From NCBI RefSeq assembly GCF_003865365.1, contig NZ_RQVR01000008.1, positions 22,124 through 86,123 of the forward strand: a stretch of DNA of 64,000 bases. Reading direction: 5' to 3'. The notes below the pieces were generated by a model, which worked only from the letters and a program-made list of their open reading frames with translations, was not told the DNA's origin and ran no database searches. Below are positions 46,365 to 56,600 of this stretch, piece by piece; the first letter of the stretch is position 1, and every line of letters starts with the position of its first letter. The position numbers and the translations under genes were made by a program. The stretch comes from Flavobacterium macacae. Its GTDB lineage: Bacteria; Bacteroidota; Bacteroidia; Flavobacteriales; Flavobacteriaceae.

Positions 46365-48152
46365 CTATTCTGATTTTTTTACTTCTGATTTAGGTCCGAT
46401 TCCGTTGTTGTTAAAAGCTTCGATTTGAAAATAATACGCATCTGAACGGTCCAATCCGTTGAAGTAATATTCATTTTTTCCGTAAACCATAATCGAGCCG
46501 TACAATTTGTCCGCTGATTTTCCGAAATAAATTACATAGCCGTCTGCATTTTCTTCTTGCTGCCATTTAAACCAAACGCTTCTTCTCTCCCCTTTTTTCT
46601 TGGCTTCTGCTCTTAAAGGCGCAAAGTTTTTTACCGCATTTGGTTTTTGTCCCGCACCTTTTCCAAAAACTCTAAAACCGCTGATGGCAAATTTTCCGGT
46701 GGGCATTTGGATATTTTCTAATTTTAAATAACGTGCTTTTCCTGGTTTGTCTAATTCGATATAATCGTGCGGTACGTCTTTTGTATTTTTGCTTTTATCT
46801 ACCAAAATTTTCCAGTTTTTGTTGTCATCCGAAGCATAAATAATATATTTGTGACCCGTTGTGGTTTCTGGTTTTCCAATTAATTCCACATCTTGGTCGG
46901 CATAATTTATCTGGATGGCATTAATTGTAGATTTTTCTCCCAAATCAGAAATGATATATTCTCCTTTATTAGCCGTTTTTGCAGACCAATAGGTTTTCAT
47001 GTCTTCATCGGTAATGAAATTAGGCTGCAACCCACCCAAAGTTGATGAAACCTGAACCGTTTTATTATAATTCAAAAGCATCCATCCCGAAAAATTTTCG
47101 TTCAAATGGTTTTTCTTTTCCGAAGGCAAAAATGTTGGATAATCGCCATAAGCCGTGTTGGAATACATCACGCCATCGGCATCAAAACCAGCCGGCCAGA
47201 TTCCGATTCTTCGCTCGAAATTGTTTTTTGTCGAAAGTACGATGGTCGAAACGTGCCAATAATCATTGTTGTTATCTTGATACGTTGCGCCGTGACCCGC
47301 GCCTCTTGCAAAACCGCCCGGCTTATATGAAAACGGATTGTGTGACTGGTATTCAAACGGCCCAAGCGGATTATTTCCTACGTAAACTCCGTCGGCATAA
47401 CCGCTAAATTCGGTACCCGGAGCGCCATATTGCAAGTAATATTTATTGTTGTGTTTGGTCATAAAAGCACCTTCGGTAAAAGGCTGTAAAAACGTATTGT
47501 CATTATTTTCCCCGAATCGTTCCCAACCGTGTTCGTCATCGTTCAGTGCCAAAACCGGAATTCTTTCGCCTTCTGGCTGAAACGTTTTTCGGTTCAATTT
47601 CATTCCGTACAGCGGATATAAATTGCTGGAACCATAATACATATAGACTTCGTCTTTTTCTTTGTCCCAAAAAATTTGTGGATCCCAAGCAGCGGCTTCT
47701 GACTTGTGGACTAATTCCTTCCAGTCATCCGTTTTTGGATTTTTGCTCATCCAAAGCGGAAAATCTTTAGTGTGCGTGGAACCGATTACCAGCAAAGTAT
47801 CGTTTACAAAAGAAACTGAAGGCGCACAAAGTTCATCATAAACCTTATGTTCTGGGCGAAGAAATTTTCTTGGAATAAATTTCCAGTCCAGCATATCTGC
47901 GCTGTGCCAGTATCCCCATTGATTCGTAGAAAACAGGTAATATTCTCCTTTGAAATTGGTGATTACCGGATCAGCAGTGGCTCGGTGTTTTCCTTGCGTG
48001 ACAAAATTTGGAATCGGGCAATAGCCGTAATCGATATTGATGGGATTGCAGTATGTTTTTTGCTGGGCAAAAGTTTCATGGGTTCCCGAAAGTAATAATA
48101 TCGCTATGAAAAAATTTAAAAATGGGTTGCTTTTGTTTTGTATCGAAATCAT
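46365..48152 (-). CDS. GH43-family glycoside hydrolase with discoidin (F5/8C) and FnIII-like domains
   Basis: The 595-aa protein has a signal peptide (about 1-30, ending ETFAQ). The five-bladed GH43 propeller (about 35-345) has the expected acidic triad: D61 in ATADPVI (base), D157 in AWDPQIF (pKa modulator) and E227 in FTEGAFM (acid). A discoidin-like F5/8 type C domain follows (about 350-495; FITDEDMKTYWSA, LGEKSTINAIQINYA, KARYLKLENIQMP), then an FnIII-like domain (about 505-590; SVWFKWQQEENADGYVIYFG). It should remove side groups or trim oligosaccharides in the periplasm or at the surface. A terminator separates it from the upstream GH3 gene, so it may be its own transcript. The exact specificity is unknown. 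Confidence 0.88.
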   Translation of the reverse strand: MISIQNKSNPFLNFFIAILLLSGTHETFAQQKTYCNPINIDYGYCPIPNFVTQGKHRATADPVITNFKGEYYLFSTNQWGYWHSADMLDWKFIPRKFLRPEHKVYDELCAPSVSFVNDTLLVIGSTHTKDFPLWMSKNPKTDDWKELVHKSEAAAWDPQIFWDKEKDEVYMYYGSSNLYPLYGMKLNRKTFQPEGERIPVLALNDDEHGWERFGENNDNTFLQPFTEGAFMTKHNNKYYLQYGAPGTEFSGYADGVYVGNNPLGPFEYQSHNPFSYKPGGFARGAGHGATYQDNNNDYWHVSTIVLSTKNNFERRIGIWPAGFDADGVMYSNTAYGDYPTFLPSEKKNHLNENFSGWMLLNYNKTVQVSSTLGGLQPNFITDEDMKTYWSAKTANKGEYIISDLGEKSTINAIQINYADQDVELIGKPETTTGHKYIIYASDDNKNWKILVDKSKNTKDVPHDYIELDKPGKARYLKLENIQMPTGKFAISGFRVFGKGAGQKPNAVKNFAPLRAEAKKKGERRSVWFKWQQEENADGYVIYFGKSADKLYGSIMVYGKNEYYFNGLDRSDAYYFQIEAFNNNGIGPKSEVKKSE

Positions 48153-48196
48153 ATCTTATGAATTTTGTAATTGAAATGTATTCTTTTTTGTAAAAA

Positions 48197-48222
48197 AACC
48201 CTTTAGAATCAACTAAAGGGTT
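48197..48222 (-). terminator. Terminator after the BglX-type GH3
   Basis: AACCCTTTAG / CTAAAGGGTT perfect stem with a T7 tail on the minus strand. Confidence 0.85.
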
Positions 48223-48243
48223 CCTTCAAACTCACAAAAAAAA

Positions 48244-50541
48244 TTATTTAACTAATTCAAACTCCTTGTTTAAAACTTCATCCGAATTGGTTCCTACAAA
48301 TACCTGGAATTTCCCTGGTTCTGCCACAAAGTTTAAATCTGAATTGTAAAATTTCAAATCCTCAACCGAAATTTCGAATGCAATATTTTTAGTTTCTCCT
48401 TTTTTCAATAGTATTTTTTGAAAACCTTTCAACTCTTTCACCGGTCTTGTTACAGAACCAACCATATCTCTGATGTATAACTGGACTACTTCTTTTCCGT
48501 CAAAATTACCGCTGTTTTTTACATCAACAGAAACTGTCATTTTTTGATTTGCATTTATTTTTTCTGTAGAAAGTTTTAAATTGCTGTATTCAAATTTAGT
48601 GTAGCTCAGACCAAATCCGAATGGGAATAATGGCTCGTTTCTTTCGTCAATATAATTAGAACGAAATTTTTCAAATTGACCTTCTTTGTTTGCCAACGGT
48701 CTACCTGTATTTTTATGATTGTAAAAAATAGGCACTTGACCTAAACTTCTTGGGAAAGTGGCAGACAATTTAGCCGATGGATTTACATCTCCAAACAACA
48801 CGTCTGTGATCGCATAACCCGCTTCACTGCCCGGAAACCAAACATTCAGCAATGCATCTGTTTTATCAATATCATTGGTCAGAACTAACGGACGCCCTGT
48901 GAATAAAACTACCACGACTGGTTTTCCTGTTTTTTTCAAAGCTTCTAATAAATCTCTTTGAGATTGTGGAATTTCAAGATTTGTCCTGCTGCTGCTTTCG
49001 CCACTCATTTCGGCAGATTCACCGATTGCAGCAATAATTACATCTGATTTTTGAGCAATGGCAACAGCTTCAGCAATGATTTCTTTTGGCGTTCTGTTAT
49101 CTCTGTTCATGTCTTTGCCAAACATGGTAGCATGTTTTTGAAATTCCGCGTCATAATCTAAATTGGAACCTTGGGCATACAGTACATTCACTTTATTGCC
49201 CAAAACTTCTTTCATCGCATCTTTAAAAGATTTTGTTCTTTCTTGGTTTGTAGCAACGCTCCAAGTTCCTGCCATGTTGTTTCCTGCATCCGCCAAAGGT
49301 CCAATTAAGGCAACCGTTCCTGATTTTTTCAATGGCAAAAGTTGGTTGTCATTTTTCATCAAAACCATCGATTCAGAAGCAATTTTTCTTGCTTCAGCTC
49401 TGAAACCATCGGTGTAAATTTCTTTTTTTGCTCTTTTTTCATCGCAATATTTATAAGGATCATGAAATAATCCCAAGTCATATTTGGCATTCAAGATCAA
49501 ACGAACTGCATTATCAATTTCTGCAATGGTAACTTTTCCTTCGTCTAAAGATTTTTTAAGCGTAGTTAAAAAACCGTCTCCAACCATATCCATCTCCACT
49601 CCTGCTTTTAATGCCAACGCCGAAACCGTTTGCAAATCGCCCATTCCGTGATCAATCATTTCAGGAATTCCGGTGTAATCCGTTACCACAAAACCATCAA
49701 ATTTCCATTGGTTTCTAAGCACTTCTGTCAATAGCCATTTGTTTCCTGTTGCAGGAATTCCGTCAATTTCATTGAACGCTGCCATCACACTTCCTGCACC
49801 TGCCTCTATAGCTTCTTTGTAAGGAGGAAAAAATTCATTGTACATTCTGATATGGCTCATATCTACGGTGTTGTAATCTCTTCCCGCTTCTGGAGCTCCA
49901 TAAAGTGCGAAGTGCTTTACACAAGATAAAATGGTATTGTTTTTTGATAAATCATTGCCTTGGTAACCTCTTACCATTGCTGCTCCAATTTTTCCTGCCA
50001 AGTAGGGATCTTCCCCGTTTCCTTCAGAAACTCTGCCCCATCTTGGTTCGCGAGAAATATCAAGCATTGGCGAAAAGGTCCAGTTGATGCCGTCAGCACT
50101 TGCTTCTGTTGCTGCGATTCGTGCACTTCTTTCTACCGCTTCCATATCCCAAGAAGTGGACAGGCCTAACGGAATTGGAAATGTAGTTTCATAACCGTGG
50201 ATCACGTCCATTCCGAAGATTAATGGAATTCCCAATCGGCTTTTTTCTACTGCAATTTTTTGAACGTCCTTAATTTTTGCTACGGACTTGATGTTGAATA
50301 AACCTCCAACGTGGCCGTCTTCTATTTTTTTGGCAATGTTTGAACTTTTTGCTTGGCCTGTGGTAATGTCTCCAGAGCTTGGGAGGTTTAACTGCCCGAT
50401 TTTTTCATCTAAAGTCATTTTTGAAATTAATTCAGAAACAAACTCCTGTTTTGGCTTAATGGCGTTTTTTTTCCTGTCTTTTTGGGCGTGAACCGAAAAA
50501 GAAGTCGCTAATACTACTAATGCTACTGCTTTTAAATTCAT
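48244..50541 (-). CDS. bglX: BglX-type GH3 beta-glucosidase
   Basis: The 765-aa protein has a Sec signal peptide (1-19, ending VHAQ) and the BglX layout: FVSELISKMTLDEKIGQLN at the N-terminus, MDVIHGYETTFPIPL, SREPRWGRVSEGNGEDPYL, CVKHFALYG (207-215) and the nucleophile D288 in FVVTDYTG. An alpha/beta sandwich (about 390-620) and a C-terminal FnIII-like domain follow (FPFGFGLSYTKFEYS onward). It should be a periplasmic exo-beta-glucosidase. It sits downstream of the GH144-type gene in the SusCD locus, with an intervening terminator and hairpin element, and upstream of GH43. In Bacteroidota, GH3 enzymes paired with GH144 can be specific for beta-1,2-glucooligosaccharides. Confidence 0.93.
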   Translation of the reverse strand: MNLKAVALVVLATSFSVHAQKDRKKNAIKPKQEFVSELISKMTLDEKIGQLNLPSSGDITTGQAKSSNIAKKIEDGHVGGLFNIKSVAKIKDVQKIAVEKSRLGIPLIFGMDVIHGYETTFPIPLGLSTSWDMEAVERSARIAATEASADGINWTFSPMLDISREPRWGRVSEGNGEDPYLAGKIGAAMVRGYQGNDLSKNNTILSCVKHFALYGAPEAGRDYNTVDMSHIRMYNEFFPPYKEAIEAGAGSVMAAFNEIDGIPATGNKWLLTEVLRNQWKFDGFVVTDYTGIPEMIDHGMGDLQTVSALALKAGVEMDMVGDGFLTTLKKSLDEGKVTIAEIDNAVRLILNAKYDLGLFHDPYKYCDEKRAKKEIYTDGFRAEARKIASESMVLMKNDNQLLPLKKSGTVALIGPLADAGNNMAGTWSVATNQERTKSFKDAMKEVLGNKVNVLYAQGSNLDYDAEFQKHATMFGKDMNRDNRTPKEIIAEAVAIAQKSDVIIAAIGESAEMSGESSSRTNLEIPQSQRDLLEALKKTGKPVVVVLFTGRPLVLTNDIDKTDALLNVWFPGSEAGYAITDVLFGDVNPSAKLSATFPRSLGQVPIFYNHKNTGRPLANKEGQFEKFRSNYIDERNEPLFPFGFGLSYTKFEYSNLKLSTEKINANQKMTVSVDVKNSGNFDGKEVVQLYIRDMVGSVTRPVKELKGFQKILLKKGETKNIAFEISVEDLKFYNSDLNFVAEPGKFQVFVGTNSDEVLNKEFELVK

Positions 50542-50846
50542 TGTACTGTTTATTTTAGGGGTATTTATATTCTGGCAACCTGATTTTTATGCGTTGATTG
50601 ATTGATGTTTTTGGCATTCGCAATTTTGGCGGACTGGCGTTTAATTTGTGCAATTGGCTTCTCAAATAGCCCCGACTTAAGGGAAGAACCTTTTTATTTT
50701 TTTCTTTAAAAAATAAAAAGTTCTGGAAAGAAGGCGGGAAAAGGGATGGCAAAAAATGCCCAAGCCTTTCGCTTCTCAAAAAAAGTTCTGTTTTAATAGT
50801 TCCGGTTTTTCTACTAAAAGTAAAACCGGAACAAACTAAAACAAAT
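50542..50846. repeat. 305-bp gap with terminator and a GC-richer hairpin element (possible dispersed repeat)
   Basis: Two structures lie here. At 50799-50832 a perfect hairpin (GTTCCGGTTTT / AAAACCGGAAC) terminates the GH144 transcript. At about 50640-50775 a GC-richer segment contains ATAGCCCCGAC, a long AT hairpin (TTTTTATTTTTT / AAAAAATAAAAA with flanking GAAC/GTTC, 50685-50713) and GGCGGGAAAAGGG. The layout resembles dispersed intergenic hairpin repeats that I recall from Flavobacterium genomes. An open frame through it on the minus strand is not a gene. Confidence 0.5.
50799..50832 (-). terminator. Terminator after the GH144-type gene
   Basis: Perfect 11-bp stem GTTCCGGTTTT / AAAACCGGAAC around a 12-nt loop. 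Confidence 0.8.
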
Positions 50847-52217
50847 TTAAAATCCGTGTTTTCCGGAATGGAAACCTAAATTTAGCAATCCTTGGCGCAC
50901 TTCGGGAGCATTCATAAAAAGATTCCAAAGTAAGCCCGTTCTATAATTTTCTATCATCACGACCATTGGACCCTGATCGATGGCAAGGTATCTTTTTGCC
51001 GACCATCCAAAATGTGTGGAATGAGCATCATAAAAACCTGCCGGTCCCCACATTGTACCGCTGTTATTTTCATAAAAATTTCGCATTGCTGCCAATGATT
51101 CTGCCGGCGTGTAAACGATGGAAGATATTGCAGCTGTTGGAGAAATTACGCCTTTATCGTTTGATGGCATGTGCGCATTGTAACCGATAGTGCCGTCGTT
51201 ATTTCTGGTATATGAAGCGGTCAATCCCCAATAATTTGGGCCGTATCCTGAGAAATTTCCGGGATTTTCAACGCAATGCTGGTAATTTATTTTGGTATGA
51301 TTTACGTTCACGTCCCAATAATTTACATATTGGTCTGTAAGTTGCGTCGGATCTAAACCGACATATGAATAATGCGCCCAAAATAAAGGTCCTCCCGCTT
51401 CTTCAGCACCATTGTGCTTTACAACAAGTGGAATTCCGTATTTGGTATTTGACGAAACAAAGGCTCCATTTCTGGCCCAACCTTGATGATAAGGCGCTGG
51501 CGTGATGGGATGCGTTGGAGATGAAGCTGCCAAAACGTAAGTGATTAGCGTTTCATCATAACCTTTAAGCGGAAAGTTCATTTCCCATCCATAATTAGGC
51601 GACCAATGCCAATATAAAACGTCTTGTCCGTTTCGGTACCAATCCCAATCGACACCTTTCCATAGGTTGTCAAATTTTTGTGCCAAAGCTTGTTCTTCAG
51701 GAGAACCGTTTTTGAAAAATTCGCGAACACAAATAATTCCTTCGCATAAGAAAGCGGTTTCTACTAAATCGCCACCGTTGTCTTTTTGGCCAAAAGGTTT
51801 TACTTTTCCGGTGTTTCCATCAATCCAATGTGACCAAGCTCCGTGAAACCTGTCTGCATTTTCAAGAAAATCTGCAATTGTGTTTAATCGGGCCACGGCT
51901 TCGGTTCTTGAAACATAGTTTCTTGAAACAGCTGAAACAATTGCCATCAATCCGAAACCTGAACCGCCAGTTGTGATGATATTTGCATCATTTTCTGGGT
52001 AAATTCCGTCAGGATGGTATCTTTCTCTCGCCAATTTTGAATTTGGTTCTGCAAAATCCCAAAAATATTTGAACGTCTGCTTTTGCACCAAATCCATCAG
52101 CTGATCGTCAGTCAATGGTGCTTGCGTTTCAGGTGTGGCAGAATCGCCCCCGGATGGAGACGATTCACTTGACCCACAACTTGTAAATATAAAAAATAAG
52201 AAAAGTAGGTATTTCAT
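50847..52217 (-). CDS. 'Glycoamylase' family lipoprotein, GH144-type (predicted endo-beta-1,2-glucanase)
   Basis: The 456-aa protein has a lipoprotein signal (MKYLLFLFFIFTSC, lipobox FTSC) followed by a Ser/Gly/acid-rich linker of the kind that directs lipoproteins to the surface. The rest matches the Pfam 'Glycoamylase' family, an (alpha/alpha)6 barrel: LVQKQTFKYFWDFAEP, GGSGFGLMAIVSAVSRNYVS, WSHWIDGNTGKV, NYGWEMNFPLKGYDETLITY, FWAHYSYVGLDP and YWGLTASYTR. This family includes GH144, whose founding members are endo-beta-1,2-glucanases from Bacteroidota. It lies 16 bp downstream of susD and is the third gene of the SusC-SusD operon, which fits a surface endo-acting enzyme that feeds the importer. 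No separate SusE/F-like binding protein is present. Confidence 0.85.
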   Translation of the reverse strand: MKYLLFLFFIFTSCGSSESSPSGGDSATPETQAPLTDDQLMDLVQKQTFKYFWDFAEPNSKLARERYHPDGIYPENDANIITTGGSGFGLMAIVSAVSRNYVSRTEAVARLNTIADFLENADRFHGAWSHWIDGNTGKVKPFGQKDNGGDLVETAFLCEGIICVREFFKNGSPEEQALAQKFDNLWKGVDWDWYRNGQDVLYWHWSPNYGWEMNFPLKGYDETLITYVLAASSPTHPITPAPYHQGWARNGAFVSSNTKYGIPLVVKHNGAEEAGGPLFWAHYSYVGLDPTQLTDQYVNYWDVNVNHTKINYQHCVENPGNFSGYGPNYWGLTASYTRNNDGTIGYNAHMPSNDKGVISPTAAISSIVYTPAESLAAMRNFYENNSGTMWGPAGFYDAHSTHFGWSAKRYLAIDQGPMVVMIENYRTGLLWNLFMNAPEVRQGLLNLGFHSGKHGF

Positions 52218-52233
52218 TAAAAAAACTTAAAAA

Positions 52234-53658
52234 TTAGTAACCTGGATTAGGTGTCATTCCTGGTGTTGCAATCAATTGATTGTTAGGAATCGGGAAAAGC
52301 TCATGTGTACCCACAATGAACGTTTTTCCATCGGCAGCCATAGCTGCTTCTGCTTGACCCGTTCTGATTAAATCAAACCATCTGTCGTGTTCGAAAGCCA
52401 ATTCTAACCTTCTTTCTTTCCAGATAGCTGTTCTCATTTGAGATTGGTTTGAAAAAGCAACAGCACCTAAATTCACTCTACCACGAACTTCGTTTAAAGA
52501 AGCTACAGCAACACCTGAATTATTCAATTCATTTGCAGCTTCAGCATGAATTAAATAAATTTCTGCTAAACGTAAAACTCTAATGTTTTTGTCTCCATCT
52601 CCTGCTCCAGCATTTGCGCTTGAATACGCTTTTTCATTATACATTGGATTCTCTACTGCAGTACTAACTTCACGTCCGTCAAATAAAGTTTCACCTCTGA
52701 AGATAATTGTTGCATCTCTTCTAATTGCATCTCCTTCAGCATTGAAAGCATCTAACAGATTTTGAGATGGCGTATTAAATCCCCAACCCCATCCGCTGGT
52801 ACCACGTGCACCTTGCGTTTCAGAATATTGTTGTACACCGTGAGCAATTGATTCTCCACGAGCTTGAACTTCAAAGATTGATTCTGTACCGTTTTCAGTT
52901 TCTTCTCTCCATAAAGTTGCATAATCACCTTCTAAACCATATTCACCAGAAGTGATTACTTGGTTTGCGTATTCATAAGCATTTGCCCAATCTTTTTGAT
53001 ATAAATACACTTTTGCTAACAAAGCTTTTGCAGCCCCTTTTGTAGCTCTACCTAAATCAGCTGGTGCATATTGGCTTTTTTCTGGTAAAGTTGCAATAGC
53101 ATCTAAAAGATCTTGTTCGATGTAATCATACACTTGTTCTTTTGGTACTCTTGTTGTTAAATCAAGGTGTTGCAAAGGCACATCTCCCCAACCTCTTACC
53201 AAAAAGAAATAATGATACGCTCTTAAAAATTTAGCTTCACCAATCAATCTATTTTTATAAGCTTCGTCAGTCAAACCATAATCTTCAGTATATTGAATTG
53301 AATAAGTTGCACGACCAATCGCTTTGTACCAATTTGTCCACATTGCTTCTACAGAACCAACAGTTGCTGTGTGCGTTAAACCATCAAGAAGTCCTTTGTC
53401 GCCTCCTGGATCGGTGGGTGAACTTCCTTTGTCAGCGTTATCAGAAATGATTTCTGTTATTCCTAAGTAAGAAAAAGCATAATCCCATTCTGTCATCATT
53501 CCGTAAATACCATTCACGAATTGAACTGGTTCATATACCACTCCGCTGTCTTCTTGAGTAACGTCTTTCCTTTTGTCAACGTCAAGAAAATCATCACATC
53601 CTACTAGCAAACCAGCAGCGAAAGTGAAACAAACTATTTTTTTATAATTAATTTTCAT
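52234..53658 (-). CDS. susD: SusD/RagB-family nutrient-binding lipoprotein
   Basis: The 474-aa protein has a lipoprotein signal with lipobox LVGC (C21) followed by DDFLDVDKR, the usual SusD opening. The body shows the helical TPR-like SusD fold (AMWTNWYKAIGRATYSIQYT, RLIGEAKFLRAYHYFFLVRGWGDVPL, ATKGAAKALLAKVYLYQKDW) and the C-terminal LAEIYLIHAEAANEL and ERRLELAFEHDRWFDLIRTG motifs. It forms the lid of the SusC channel and binds the glycan at the surface. It is 11 bp downstream of susC and 16 bp upstream of the GH144-type gene. Confidence 0.96.
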   Translation of the reverse strand: MKINYKKIVCFTFAAGLLVGCDDFLDVDKRKDVTQEDSGVVYEPVQFVNGIYGMMTEWDYAFSYLGITEIISDNADKGSSPTDPGGDKGLLDGLTHTATVGSVEAMWTNWYKAIGRATYSIQYTEDYGLTDEAYKNRLIGEAKFLRAYHYFFLVRGWGDVPLQHLDLTTRVPKEQVYDYIEQDLLDAIATLPEKSQYAPADLGRATKGAAKALLAKVYLYQKDWANAYEYANQVITSGEYGLEGDYATLWREETENGTESIFEVQARGESIAHGVQQYSETQGARGTSGWGWGFNTPSQNLLDAFNAEGDAIRRDATIIFRGETLFDGREVSTAVENPMYNEKAYSSANAGAGDGDKNIRVLRLAEIYLIHAEAANELNNSGVAVASLNEVRGRVNLGAVAFSNQSQMRTAIWKERRLELAFEHDRWFDLIRTGQAEAAMAADGKTFIVGTHELFPIPNNQLIATPGMTPNPGY

Positions 53659-53669
53659 AAGTGTTTTTA

Positions 53670-56600
53670 TTAAAATTCAATATTTACTCCGAAGATAAAT
53701 GTTTTGATATTTGGGTAAGCAGACAGCTCAATACCTGCCGTTTCACGTGGTGTACCACTATTATTTAATTCAGGAGTAAATCCAGAATATTTAGTGAACA
53801 TAAATGGATTTTGAGCTGTACCGTAGATTCTTAATTTAGAAATTTTGAACATATCAACAAAAGTATATCCTAATGTGATGTTGTTGATTCTAAAGTAATC
53901 TCCGTCTTCTAAGAAATAGCTTGATGCTAAAGCATCTCTATTTGCTCCTGGGTTTGTGTTTGATGTTCCAGGTCCAGTCCAACGACCATTGAATGTATCT
54001 GCAGCAATATTTTCACCACCATCAATTCTAGTTCCTTTAAGACCATTGTAAACTTTGTTTCCACCAACTCCAAAACCATCAACAGAAAGATCAAAGTTTT
54101 TATAAGCAAGATTAATGTTTACGCCGTAAGAGAATTTAGGAATGTAAGAACCAAAATATTTTTTATCTCTATCATCAATCAAACCATCACCGTTTTGATC
54201 TACATATCTCAAGTGTCCTGGTGCTGGATTACCGATGTGCGGATTGGCATCAATTTCTGCTTGAGTTTGCCAAACTCCGTTTGATTCAAGCATCCACCAA
54301 GAATAAATTGGTTGTCCTTCTTGAAGTCTTTTTGTAATTTGACCATCACCTAAGCTTCCTCCGATTGTTCCGTCGTAAGCTGGTTTAACATTTTCAAGGG
54401 TATTTGTATTTCTACCATAGTTGACACCAATACTATAAGTAAAATCATCGGTGATATTATCTCTCCAGTTCAAAGAAGCCTCAATACCTTTGTTTCTAAC
54501 TTCACCACCGTGATCAAAATAGTTTGAGCTATAGGGTCCATTTAAAATTGGTTTAACATCAATAACCGTGTTTGTATTTAACCTGTTATAGTAATCAACA
54601 GTACCTGATAATCTTCTTTCAAGCAATTCAAAATCAAGTCCAACATTTACTTCTTTAGTAACTTCCCAAGAAAGTTCAGTTGCCGGAGATCCTGCGCTTG
54701 ATCCAAGAATTAAATCTTGATTTGGTCCAAAAACATAATTATTGTTTCCACTTCCTGCATCCACATTGATAACACTAATATTTACGGGAACGTTTGCATT
54801 TCCAACTTCACCATAACCTGCTCTTAACTTAATAAAATCAATGTTTTTGATGTCTTTCAAAAAGCTTTCGTTTGTGATTACCCAACCTGCACTTACAGAA
54901 GGGAAAGTTCCCCAATATTCGGCATTATTTTTAAAAGCACTGTTTCCATCGCGACGTACTGTACCAGAAATATAATACCTTTCGTCAAAATTATATTGAA
55001 TCCTTCCAAAATAAGACAATACTTGAATTGGATCAGCATAAAATTGCTGCGCTACTTTTAATGGATTGGAAGATCCAAGGTTGATATTCCAATAATTTTC
55101 TTGAGCCGGAACATTGTATCCTTGCATGTAAGACTCATAAATGTCGTTTCTTCTTTCTTGAGTTACCCCTAATGTTGCATCAAAATTGTGCTTCCCAAAA
55201 GATTTATCAAAAGTTAAATAAGTATCCCAGTTATATCTAAAACTTTCAACATCTCTATAAGACAAAGAGTTATCAGCAAATTCAGTTGAATTTGGCGCCG
55301 CTGCTTGACTCGCATCAAATGAAGCACCCGTTCTTGTTGGATCAGCAGTTAACCATCTTGCTCGAATATCACTGAAAACACGTGTTTTAGAGTATGATTT
55401 TGTTGCACCAAAACGAGAAGTTGCAGTCAACCAATCTGTAATTTCATAATCGGCTTGAATTAAACCTTGCAATTCCATCATTTTATTTTTCTCATTGGCA
55501 TAGAAAGCATTTGCTACTGGATTTCCAATTGCATTCAATCTACCTCCAGATTCTCCAGGACCAATCTCATAACCAACTTGACCTGTCGTTTTATTCCAAA
55601 AACTTTGCCCATATCTTCCGTCAGGATATAATACAGGAACAACTGGTGCTTGTTTGTAAGCATCAGTAAATGAACTATAAGGCTTTGGAGTTGATTTTGC
55701 AAAAGATGCACTAAAATTTTGTGTGATTTTTAATTTACCATCAATTGCTTTCAAGGTATTGCTTGATCTCAACGTATTTCTTGACACATCATGATCATCG
55801 ATTAAACCGTCTTCTGTGTAATTATTAAAACTGAAATAATAGGTACTGTTTTCATTTCCACCAGAAAAAGAAACATCATTTCCTTGTGAAAAGCTTACTC
55901 CTGCCAAAGCATCAAACCAATCCGTATTGTATTGTTGATTCGTTGAGAGTCTTTCAGAAAGTCCTAATGCAGCTTGTTTTTCATTGAAAAAAGTAACATA
56001 TTGGCTTGAGTTAGCCATCTTAACTTGATTAAGAATTGACTTTGTACCATAAAAAGAATTGACTTTAATTTGAGTATTTCCTTGTTTTCCTTTTTTAGTT
56101 GTAATGAAAACTACACCATTTGCAGCATTTGAACCATAAATTGCAGACGAAGCTGCATCTTTCATAACATCAAATGATTCGATATCATTTGGGTTCAAAT
56201 TTGCAATAGATCCTGTAATAATACCATCAACAACATACATTGGAGATCTTCCCGATTCGGCAGTTCCAAGTCCACGTATAATAATTGTTGGTGTTGCTCC
56301 CGGAGCATCATTTGCAATAATATTTACACCAGCAGCTTTACCTTGTAAAGATTGTAATGCATTATAAGCAGGTTGCTTTGTAATTTGATCTGATTTAATT
56401 GTTGAAATTGCACTGGTTAAGTCTGACCTCTTCTGTGAACCATAACCAACAACTACAACTTCATCAATATCAGTTGCCGCAGATGACATTGAAACACTCA
56501 TACCTGCTGATGCAGTAACCGTTTGTGTTTGGTAACCTAAAAATGTGAAAGTAAGCGATTCACCCGCTTTGGCATTGATAGAGAAATTTCCATCAAAATC

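Noticed and set aside
50555..50779. 74-codon minus-strand ORF between the GH144-type and GH3 genes
   Set aside because: Overlaps the hairpin element, has low-complexity F/K content, and is not protein-like.
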